Of a stretch of 17,917 bases of DNA, positions 1-6,016 are shown one piece after another. Source of the DNA: Bifidobacteriaceae bacterium NR021 (GTDB taxonomy: Bacteria > Actinomycetota > Actinomycetes > Actinomycetales > Bifidobacteriaceae); assembly GCA_003585845.1 (NCBI GenBank), contig NQOP01000001.1, positions 56,237 through 74,153 of the forward strand, written 5' to 3'. A program made the position numbers and the translations under genes. The first letter of the stretch is position 1, and every line of letters begins with the position of its first letter. Under the pieces are notes generated by a model that searched no databases, was not told where the DNA came from, and saw only the letters and a program-made list of their open reading frames with translations.

Positions 1-14
1 TTGTGCCTTTGATC

Positions 15-2045
15 CTAACATTCTTTACTATTATAGCGCGCTTGAGTAAAAGTATCTCGCCAAAAAGTAAGCGCTACAAAGCAGAAAGCGAAAGCTAACG
101 GTAGCATGTGTCGCTCAAAATTATTAGCTGGAGCAAGAATCATAACTCCAACTAGCAAGGCAAGTGGAATATGCCATAACAATGTGCGCCAACGGCGAAG
201 AATAATTTCTGCAACTCCAATAAGTAGTGTAAGAATAACGAAAGTATTTCCGTGAATTGGCCAACTTAAAACAGGAATATCACTAAACGTGCTAATATCT
301 TCTGCAAATTTAGTTCGCCACTTAGGATTCCAATATTTAATCCAATCAGATTTGTGTATGCTGTCAGTGTCTATGTAATATTCTGGCCCAACATACGGGC
401 GGTCAAAAATATCAAAGTATCCGTAAGTTTTCGCAAGAAAAGCGTCAGTTGCAACGAGTGGACTATGTGTAATCATTTGCCACCAAGCGAAATCTAATTT
501 ACGAATGTTGTCTTTAGTAACGTATCGCCAACGATAACTCACTTTTTTAGACTGCAATCCGGAAGATTTCACAGGATCTGCGTCATAAGGTTTATATGCT
601 TCTGCAGTTTGATCCAGATTAAAAATTGGTGCAATAATGCGCTTTGCACTACGCGGTATGCTATGCGGATCGAGCTTAGCTATACGTGCAATTTGTTGTA
701 ACTGAATGCCGCGACTCTCAATAGGATCGCCGCTAATAATAGCACCGCTCGAAATAAGCATAATTAACGAGCCGTGAATTACAACGATTGGAAGCAAAAT
801 TCCGCAAACCCACAAACGCCAGCGTTTTCGCTCAAAAATAATTAAAAGCACGAATTGAACAACCAGAATATACCAGGCGTATTTTGCAGCAATAAGCATT
901 ACACACACTGAAATAATTAATTCCAAAACAGTGTGAAGTCTAGGCTTTTGCGCACTCGGCTTTGTGCTAGGTGTATTTTTAGTGTCGTTCGCATGATAGC
1001 AATTAGTTAACTCGTAATTTATGCCAAACCACCAAACAAAAGCGAACGCAAAAAGCGGAGATTTTGTAAGCGCAATAGTTGAGCACAACACAAGCGGATT
1101 AAGTAAAAACATAAGCAGAATAACGAATCTTGCAAAAGTTGTTGTGCTGCAATTTGTTGAGCTATATTCTGCGTTAAGCCAAGGTTTGTTTAAGAAGCGG
1201 TGTGCTGTTGCGCAAACGCACCATGCTGCAAATGCAAATTGTGCAAAGGCAAGAAGTACAATTCCAGCGTCGTTTGAGTTGGTAAAGTATCTGGAGACTG
1301 CTGTTGTTGCGCCATAAATAACAGTTAGAACAATGTTGTGCTGATCTGTTAAATAAGTTGGGTGAGTTGGCCACAAGTAGTGCGCAGTTGGGTAAATATC
1401 CATTGGTACAAAGCTAAAGAAGCCGATATAAGGCTGGTCTAAGCCTGTAATTTTATTCCAAGTCCAACTGTACTCGCGAATTTGCGAACATATATCTGCA
1501 CCGTATGCGGCAAGTAACGTAGCTGGAACCCAAATCCAGCCCACGAAAAAAGTAAGAAGTAGGTTTCTTCTGTTGCGAGTGGAGTGGTCAATAAACCATT
1601 TAGCGCAATTAAAAAATAGTTTTGCAGATTTTAAAAGAAAATGCGAAATATTGCGGAAAATAGTGTGTTTAGTAGTAAATTTTTGTAATTTTGACTGTTT
1701 TTTATTTTCGCTATTTTTTCTTAACGCAATTGACTTTATTAATTTCGTAAAAGGTTGATATTTAGGCAAAAGCTTTTTATTTTTACCGTAGTAAATAAGC
1801 GCAGCCAATATTAGTGCGTATATTATGAAGGCAGCAACGAAAATAAAAGCATTAACTAACGAAAAATCAGCTATTGATCCTAAATGAACTTTAATATCTT
1901 GACTGCGGAAAATTGGTCCCAAGCTGGTGCAAAAAGCAAGTATAAAGCATAACAAAGCAGCAAGAGTGTAATCTAAAAAACGTGCTACAACAGCACGCAA
2001 TTTGCGCGGCTTCTTGTACTGCGTTTTGCGACGTATGCGCTCCAT
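15..2045 (-). CDS. Polytopic membrane protein of unknown function, possibly GT-C-like
   Basis: I do not recognise a firm family. The 676-residue product starts with a very basic cytoplasmic tail (MERIRRKTQYKKPRKLR) and has about ten hydrophobic segments, near residues 22-44, 62-86, 162-182, 260-282, 305-322, 328-345, 374-404, 410-432, 598-616 and 622-660. A Lys-rich stretch at about 87-160 lies between the second and third. An acidic and aromatic motif at 215-237 (DIYPTAHYLWP then TDQHN) and the hydrophilic region 438-590 may be extracytoplasmic. Such an architecture is reminiscent of GT-C type glycosyltransferases and of uncharacterised large membrane proteins annotated in bifidobacteria (perhaps DUF6020), but this is a guess. 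The start at 2045 follows a weak ribosome site (GCAGGTG on the minus strand). It is transcribed away from birA, and nothing links it to biotin or lipid synthesis. The gene is AT-richer than its neighbours. Confidence 0.85.
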   Translation of the reverse strand: MERIRRKTQYKKPRKLRAVVARFLDYTLAALLCFILAFCTSLGPIFRSQDIKVHLGSIADFSLVNAFIFVAAFIIYALILAALIYYGKNKKLLPKYQPFTKLIKSIALRKNSENKKQSKLQKFTTKHTIFRNISHFLLKSAKLFFNCAKWFIDHSTRNRRNLLLTFFVGWIWVPATLLAAYGADICSQIREYSWTWNKITGLDQPYIGFFSFVPMDIYPTAHYLWPTHPTYLTDQHNIVLTVIYGATTAVSRYFTNSNDAGIVLLAFAQFAFAAWCVCATAHRFLNKPWLNAEYSSTNCSTTTFARFVILLMFLLNPLVLCSTIALTKSPLFAFAFVWWFGINYELTNCYHANDTKNTPSTKPSAQKPRLHTVLELIISVCVMLIAAKYAWYILVVQFVLLIIFERKRWRLWVCGILLPIVVIHGSLIMLISSGAIISGDPIESRGIQLQQIARIAKLDPHSIPRSAKRIIAPIFNLDQTAEAYKPYDADPVKSSGLQSKKVSYRWRYVTKDNIRKLDFAWWQMITHSPLVATDAFLAKTYGYFDIFDRPYVGPEYYIDTDSIHKSDWIKYWNPKWRTKFAEDISTFSDIPVLSWPIHGNTFVILTLLIGVAEIILRRWRTLLWHIPLALLVGVMILAPANNFERHMLPLAFAFCFVALTFWRDTFTQARYNSKEC

Positions 2046-2147
2046 GTGTTAACACCTGCTTAATTTATGCCTAGCTACTTTGGTTGCTATTGCGCGCAAA
2101 ACATGCAATGACGCGCGCAAAAATATAATCTGATGTAAATTATACAT
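2046..2147. promoter_or_regulatory. Divergent promoter region between the membrane protein gene and birA
   Basis: These 102 bases separate two divergent genes. For birA, a perfect -10 hexamer TATAAT lies at 2124-2129, but no good -35 is visible at the expected distance. A start of transcription near 2136 would leave a leader of only about 12 bases. For the minus-strand gene, TATAAT is readable on the minus strand at 2139-2144. Two exact copies of GCGCGCAAAA lie at 2092-2101 and 2113-2122, 21 bases apart, just upstream of the birA -10. A perfect 10-base palindrome, GTGTTAACAC, at 2046-2055 abuts the start codon of the membrane protein gene. The -10 is fairly convincing; the regulatory meaning of the repeats is inference. 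Confidence 0.5.
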
Positions 2148-3038
2148 ATGACTATTTTTTCTTCGCAAAGTGTGGCATTGATGCCGCAGACATCAGAAGT
2201 AGCAGATTTAGTAAAATATTTCGCAATTACAGATTCTACGCAAAATATTGCGCGAGAAATGATACAAAAAGGCGAAATAATCGCGCGAGATGACGAGAAG
2301 CCAGCAATAGTTGCGATTGTGGCAGACGAGCAAACAGCTGGTCGCGGCAGGCTTGGACGCGCGTGGGTAAGCCGACCGGGAGAAAGCTTTTTAGTTTCAT
2401 TCGTAACGTTGCTGCCGAAGTCAATTGTTATGGACGCAAGTCACAATGGCTGGCTGCCTATTATTGCAGGGCTTGCAGCTCGTGACGCACTTCTAGAAAC
2501 GTTTAAAGAGTGCGGAAGTTCGCCGATACACGGTGATGCTTGCGCGATAAAACTTAAATGGCCTAACGACGTGTTTTTGCACGATTGTAAAGAAGGCGGA
2601 ATCTTAACAGAAATTGTAGCCGATCCAAGCAAAGACAATGTTGTTGGAGTAGTTTTTGGAATCGGATTGAATTTGTGCGTGCCGCAAGAAGTGCTGCCAA
2701 TTAAGATGGCAACTTCGTTGCAGATGCATATGACTGATTTGCCAGAATCTAAAGAATTGCGTGATACGATTGCTGCGAAAATCGTTACTGGATTGCGTTC
2801 TAGGCTTGGCGATTTTATGCGTGATTATCCAGGTAACGCTGCCGATTTGCTTAAAGAGGTAAATGGTGTGTGTTGGACTCTTGGACGCGAAGTTAACGTG
2901 CATCCAGTTGACGGAAGCGTGGTGACAGGAACTGCTGTGCGGCTTGGAGAAGATGCGTCTCTTACGATTTGTGAGGCATCTGGAGAGGAGATTGTGGTAA
3001 AAAGCGGCGATGTGCACGCAGTTGCGTATGAAAAATGA
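2148..3038 (+). CDS. birA: Biotin-[acetyl-CoA-carboxylase] ligase without a DNA-binding domain
   Basis: This enzyme activates biotin with ATP to biotinyl-5'-AMP and transfers it to the carrier lysine of biotin-dependent carboxylases, here most likely the AccC encoded nearby. The 296-residue protein shows the family signatures in order: the biotin/AMP loop GRGRLGRAW at 65-73, KLKWPNDV at 135-142, GILTEI at 151-156 and GIGLNL at 171-176. A small C-terminal SH3-like domain follows from about 240. The catalytic domain begins almost at the N-terminus (YFAITDSTQ at 24-32), so there is no winged-helix domain as in E. coli BirA. It should therefore be a monofunctional ligase and not a repressor. The start at 2148 has no Shine-Dalgarno sequence. 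The alternative ATG at 2181 has none either and would trim only poorly conserved residues. The gene converges on bioY. Confidence 0.95.
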   Translation: MTIFSSQSVALMPQTSEVADLVKYFAITDSTQNIAREMIQKGEIIARDDEKPAIVAIVADEQTAGRGRLGRAWVSRPGESFLVSFVTLLPKSIVMDASHNGWLPIIAGLAARDALLETFKECGSSPIHGDACAIKLKWPNDVFLHDCKEGGILTEIVADPSKDNVVGVVFGIGLNLCVPQEVLPIKMATSLQMHMTDLPESKELRDTIAAKIVTGLRSRLGDFMRDYPGNAADLLKEVNGVCWTLGREVNVHPVDGSVVTGTAVRLGEDASLTICEASGEEIVVKSGDVHAVAYEK

Positions 3039-3047
3039 TATTTAAAT

Positions 3048-3071
3048 AAAGCAAACGCGATGACTTGCTTT
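3048..3071. repeat. Short inverted repeat just after birA
   Basis: The arms AAAGCAA (3048-3054) and TTGCTTT (3065-3071) form a 7-base-pair stem with a 10-base loop, ten bases after the birA stop codon. It has low GC and no following T-run, so it is a poor terminator by itself. It is the first of five inverted repeats packed into the birA-bioY gap. Confidence 0.4.
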
Positions 3072-3115
3072 CTGCGCGAGTGTCTCAAAACAGGCAGAAT
3101 GGGACACTCGCGCAG
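3072..3115. repeat. 13-base-pair inverted repeat
   Basis: The perfect arms CTGCGCGAGTGTC (3072-3084) and GACACTCGCGCAG (3103-3115) are separated by 18 bases. The stem is GC-rich and would be stable in RNA from either strand, but no T-run follows it on either strand. It may act as a transcription barrier or a 3'-end-protecting structure for birA or bioY mRNA, or it may be one part of a larger repeated element. Confidence 0.7.
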
Positions 3116-3141
3116 TGCGACGACATGCCTGAGCGCTTGTT

Positions 3142-3168
3142 CCGAACGGCTATTTGGTAGCCGTTCGG
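3142..3168. repeat. 11-base-pair inverted repeat with a 5-base loop
   Basis: The perfect arms CCGAACGGCTA (3142-3152) and TAGCCGTTCGG (3158-3168) flank the loop TTTGG. The tight hairpin is characteristic of a factor-independent terminator stem, but neither side carries an evident T-run. It lies two bases before the much larger palindrome at 3171-3211. Confidence 0.7.
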
Positions 3169-3170
3169 CT

Positions 3171-3211
3171 GATTTGGCATGTGAAGCACACTGTGCTTCA
3201 CATGCCAAATC
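3171..3211. repeat. 41-base near-perfect palindrome (20-base arms, 1-base centre)
   Basis: The arms at 3171-3190 and 3192-3211 are exactly complementary around the single base C at 3191. The left arm starts GATTTGGCATG and ends AAGCACA. Such a long palindrome with essentially no loop could extrude as a DNA cruciform, and in RNA would form a very stable hairpin. There is no T-run after it. It lies in the middle of the convergent birA-bioY gap. It is not flanked by a transposase gene or a target-site duplication that I can see. Confidence 0.8.
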
Positions 3212-3212
3212 A

Positions 3213-3270
3213 CGCTTTGAAGGAGCTTGAAATCCCAGTGATTTCAAGCTCGGTCAAAGCGCGCCTTTTT
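3213..3270 (+). terminator. Probable birA terminator overlapping the 3' end of bioY
   Basis: An outer 8-base arm CGCTTTGA (3213-3220) pairs with TCAAAGCG (3254-3261). After a symmetrical two-base mismatch, an inner 12-base arm GAGCTTGAAATC (3223-3234) pairs with GATTTCAAGCTC (3240-3251) around the loop CCAGT. On the plus strand the stem is followed by CGCC and then TTTTT at 3266-3270, the expected form of an intrinsic terminator for transcripts coming from birA. The downstream arm lies within the last codons and the stop codon (3244-3246) of bioY on the other strand. On the minus strand there is no strong T-run after the stem, so its role for bioY is less clear. Confidence 0.65.
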
Positions 3271-3906
3271 ATTAAGTGCGTTGTACAAGCCGGAGCAAGC
3301 CGCGCTTGCAACAAAAGCCTTAATCAAATCGCCAATCATGAAGATAATCAAGGTTGCGGCGGCAGTTGAAAGTGGCATGCCAGTTAAGTAGCTTTGGCCG
3401 AAAATACCGAATGCGTAAATCACGATCGTGCCGATTATAGAAGCTACAGAGTAAGTGCAGAAGCGTGCGAAAGTCTTCTTGAAGGAGTTTTCTGGCATCA
3501 TAGCGTCAAGAGCTACGTCAAATACGCGCTTCAAAGCTGCGGTTGCAGCAACGCCAAATATGAAACCGGCTAAGAATCCTGCAGTAGGGCCAACAAAAAC
3601 AGCCCAGCCGCCCTTAAAGCCAGCAAACACAGGCAAACCTGCTGCGCCAACAGCAAGGTACATAACTACAGAAGCTACGCCTTCGCGCCAGCCCAAAGTT
3701 AAACCAATAATGCACAAAACAAGAGTTTGCAACGTAATAGGCACAGGAGTAATAGGAAGATAAATTGCGCCTGCCATGGTAGAAAGAGCCAAAAGCACAG
3801 TGAGAAGCGCTGGCTTTGCAAGCCATGCTGCAGCTGCTTTCAACTTATTTGCAACATTTGAATTTGCTGCTGCTGTTGCTGCATTATTTTGATTTATGTT
3901 AGTCAT
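3244..3906 (-). CDS. bioY: BioY, substrate-binding (S) component of an ECF biotin transporter
   Basis: BioY is an integral membrane protein that binds biotin with high affinity and delivers it into the cell, usually with an energy-coupling module (two ATPases and a T subunit). The 220-residue protein has about six hydrophobic segments. It carries the typical BioY core: ITPVPITLQT near residue 52, then a GLPVFAGFKGG segment and VGPTAGFLAGF about 40-60 residues later. An Ala/Asn-rich N-terminal tail of about 25 residues precedes the first helix. The start at 3906 has a good ribosome site on the minus strand (AAGAAGGT, 3911-3918). No gene for the coupling ATPases or T subunit is in the window, so BioY either shares a general ECF module encoded elsewhere or works alone. 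It is divergent from accC and next to birA, a context that fits biotin supply for fatty acid synthesis. Confidence 0.95.
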   Translation of the reverse strand: MTNINQNNAATAAANSNVANKLKAAAAWLAKPALLTVLLALSTMAGAIYLPITPVPITLQTLVLCIIGLTLGWREGVASVVMYLAVGAAGLPVFAGFKGGWAVFVGPTAGFLAGFIFGVAATAALKRVFDVALDAMMPENSFKKTFARFCTYSVASIIGTIVIYAFGIFGQSYLTGMPLSTAAATLIIFMIGDLIKAFVASAACSGLYNALNKKARFDRA

Positions 3907-3920
3907 GAAAACCTTCTTTT

Positions 3921-3998
3921 GGTTATTTCCGGTTTGCCGTTCGCGGCTAATAGGTTGTCAATTAAACGGTTTTGCCGGTTGTTTTCCGTTTCGCTAAT
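3921..3998 (-). promoter_or_regulatory. bioY upstream region with imperfect direct repeats; candidate operator
   Basis: Two related blocks lie about 50 bases apart upstream of bioY: 3921-3951 and 3975-3998. Read on the minus strand, both begin ATTAGC and continue with GCGAAC/GCGAAAC-GG-AAAAC-like sequence. A third related piece, CGGTTTTGCCGGTT, lies between them at 3967-3980. A -35-like TTGACA is readable on the minus strand at 3956-3961, within this repeated zone, but I find no convincing -10 at the normal distance. Because BirA here lacks a DNA-binding domain, a separate biotin-responsive regulator binding these repeats is a reasonable inference. No named operator consensus is matched. Confidence 0.35.
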
Positions 3999-4063
3999 CA
4001 CATTACGTGCATAAAAAATCATGTGCATTGGAGAAGTGTACAAAATTTTGCTCTAGCTTTTGT

Positions 4064-4119
4064 GTATGTCGACTCATACGTAAACGCGATTTTTCTAATA
4101 TCTTGTAACGTATGGTTAC
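4064..4119 (+). promoter_or_regulatory. accC promoter with inverted repeats around the start
   Basis: A -10-like TAATAT at 4096-4101 sits only 10 bases before the accC ATG at 4112, which predicts transcription starting about 3-5 bases before the start codon. No Shine-Dalgarno sequence is visible, so the mRNA is probably leaderless or nearly so. Inverted repeats surround this site: GTATG/CATAC at 4064-4068 and 4075-4079; CATACGT/ACGTATG at 4075-4081 and 4108-4114; and GTAAC/GTTAC at 4105-4109 and 4115-4119, spanning the start codon. A 10-base palindrome, CAAAATTTTG, lies further upstream at 4041-4050. The -35 is not obvious. The geometry could suit a repressor that covers the promoter, but no known site is recognised. 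Confidence 0.4.
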
Positions 4120-6016
4120 GAATATCAAAAAAATTCTCATCGCAAACCGCGGTGAAATCGCCTTGCGAGTTATTCGCACGGCTCACGAAATGGGCATTTC
4201 TACCGTTGCTATTTATGCACCGACTGATCGCAATGCGCAGTTTGTAGAAATGGCAGACGAAGCGTACGCACTTTCCGGAGATACGTATCGCGATACTTAT
4301 TTAAACGAAGACGCGATTCTTGACATTATTAAAAGAAGCGGAACGGATGCCGTGCACCCGGGTTACGGATTCCTTTCGGAAGTTGCGTCTTTTGCGAAAA
4401 AAGTTAACGATGCTGGGGTTATTTGGATTGGTCCGCGCCCGGAAGCGCTTATTGATTTGGGCGATAAAATTACAGCTCGTCGCGTGGCAGTTCGCGCGAA
4501 AGTGCCGCCAGTTCCGGGCATTTCGGAGCCTGTAAAAGATATTCGAGAACTTTTAACTTTTGCGCAAACGCACGGATATCCTGTGATGATGAAGCGCACG
4601 GATGGCGGCGGCGGACGCGGTATTACAGTCGTTCGTAACGATGACGAGTTGCGAGGCTTTTACATGAATCACGACGCTCTTCAGGGCGGCGACTTAGATG
4701 AATATTTTATTGAGCGTTTTATTGACAAAGCTCGCCACGTAGAAACGCAGTGCGGCCGCGACGCTCACGGAAATTTCACCGTATATTCCACGCGCGATTG
4801 CTCGGTGCAGCGCCGAAACCAAAAGCTGGTTGAGGAAGCTCCTGCACCGTTCTTGACCGACGATGAAAAAGATCAGCTTTACCGATATTCTCGTAACCTA
4901 TTTGAAGCTGTTGACTACGTTGGTCTTGGCACGTGCGAATATATGGTGACTTCTCAGCATAAAGTCTACTTCTTGGAAGTTAATCCGCGATTGCAAGTTG
5001 AGCACACGGTTAGTGAGGAAGTTAGTGGACTTGATTTAGTGCGAGAACAGCTCAATATTGCTGACGGCGGCGAGTTGATTAAGGATCCAGAGCCTCGCGG
5101 ACACAGCTTCGAGCTTCGCATTACTTCGGAAGATCCTGCTACGAATTTGACTCCAAGTTCCGGCACTTTGACGAAAATAAAGTGGCCTTCCGGTCCTGGT
5201 ATTCGCGTCGATTTTGGTGTTGAAGTTGGCGATAATATTTCGCCAAAATTCGATTCGATGATGGGCAAGCTTATTATTACTGCGCAAAGTCGCGAAACTG
5301 CTGTTGCTCGCGTGCGTCGCGCTTTGAAGGAACTTTGTATTGAGGGCGTGCCAACTCCAGCAAAACTTTTTGAGCAGATTTTTAACGACCCTGAGTTTAC
5401 TGCGGAAAATCACAGTTTTGACGTGTCTACTAAGTGGATGGAACGCAAGTATTTGAACCGCGTTCCTGCAGCTTCTTTGGGCGGTCAGCCGGCTTCGCTT
5501 GTTTCTGGAAAGTCTGCGGATGAATCCGAAAATAAGCAGCCTGCAATGGAATCCTTCATTATTGAGGTTGATAATAAGCGCGTAAAGCTTACGATTCCGC
5601 AAGATATTGTTGATAATTTGACTGGTTCTGCGCGAGTTCGTAGCGTTTCTAGAGCTTCGCAGCCTTTGCGCGGACGTTCGCTTCGCGGAAGTACTCACAA
5701 ATCTGAAGAACAAAAGCAGATTCCTGGCGTAATCGCAGCGCCTATGCAAGCTGTTATTACGCGCGTGAATGTGGCTGAAGGCCAGCAGGTTGCCAAGGGT
5801 GATTTGCTTGTGGTGCTTGAGTCTATGAAAATGGAAAATTACGTTTACGCTCCTGCAGCTGGTACTGTTACTGGAATTTTTGTGGGGCCTGGTGACGGCG
5901 TGGAATCGGGCGCAAAGCTTGTGACGATTGATCTTGCTGGAGACAAAAGCGCAGATAAAGGCGCAGAAAAATCTTCCGAAAAAAGCGATGAAAAGCCGGA
6001 AGGAGAGCAGAAATGA
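4112..6016 (+). CDS. accC: Acyl-CoA carboxylase alpha subunit: biotin carboxylase fused to biotin carrier
   Basis: This subunit carboxylates its own biotin with bicarbonate and ATP, then presents carboxybiotin to the AccD carboxyltransferase. In its 634 residues, the biotin carboxylase N-domain starts at once (KKILIANRGEIALRVIRTA, 6-24). The ATP-grasp part has the glycine-rich loop DGGGGRGI (164-171), RDCSVQRRNQK (228-238) and the catalytic EVNPRLQVEH (289-298). The carboxylase C-domain runs to about 450. A variable linker follows, with RGRSLRGS at 520-527, and then a biotinyl domain at about 538-608 with the acceptor motif ESMKMEN, so the biotinylated residue is Lys573. A Lys/Glu/Ser-rich tail (609-634) puts that lysine 61 residues from the end, against about 35 in E. 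coli BCCP. The ATG at 4112 lacks a ribosome site, but the protein starts exactly where the family does. accD overlaps it by four bases. Confidence 0.95.
   Translation: MVTNIKKILIANRGEIALRVIRTAHEMGISTVAIYAPTDRNAQFVEMADEAYALSGDTYRDTYLNEDAILDIIKRSGTDAVHPGYGFLSEVASFAKKVNDAGVIWIGPRPEALIDLGDKITARRVAVRAKVPPVPGISEPVKDIRELLTFAQTHGYPVMMKRTDGGGGRGITVVRNDDELRGFYMNHDALQGGDLDEYFIERFIDKARHVETQCGRDAHGNFTVYSTRDCSVQRRNQKLVEEAPAPFLTDDEKDQLYRYSRNLFEAVDYVGLGTCEYMVTSQHKVYFLEVNPRLQVEHTVSEEVSGLDLVREQLNIADGGELIKDPEPRGHSFELRITSEDPATNLTPSSGTLTKIKWPSGPGIRVDFGVEVGDNISPKFDSMMGKLIITAQSRETAVARVRRALKELCIEGVPTPAKLFEQIFNDPEFTAENHSFDVSTKWMERKYLNRVPAASLGGQPASLVSGKSADESENKQPAMESFIIEVDNKRVKLTIPQDIVDNLTGSARVRSVSRASQPLRGRSLRGSTHKSEEQKQIPGVIAAPMQAVITRVNVAEGQQVAKGDLLVVLESMKMENYVYAPAAGTVTGIFVGPGDGVESGAKLVTIDLAGDKSADKGAEKSSEKSDEKPEGEQK

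Noticed and set aside
3171..3211. Terminal inverted repeats of an insertion sequence
   Set aside because: The arms are one base apart with no transposase gene between or beside them.
3060..3230. A short plus-strand reading frame from the ATG at 3060, through the birA-bioY gap
   Set aside because: Its codons are made almost entirely of the inverted repeats, it has no ribosome site, and its product resembles no family.
4112..4120. A start for accC further upstream with a ribosome site
   Set aside because: The family's first conserved strand begins at residue 6 from the ATG at 4112, and no in-frame upstream start with a Shine-Dalgarno sequence is apparent.
5036..5749. A 237-codon minus-strand frame opposite accC
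   Set aside because: It lies fully inside the well-supported accC gene, and its basic, Asn/Arg/Ser-rich product is typical of a reverse-strand artefact.
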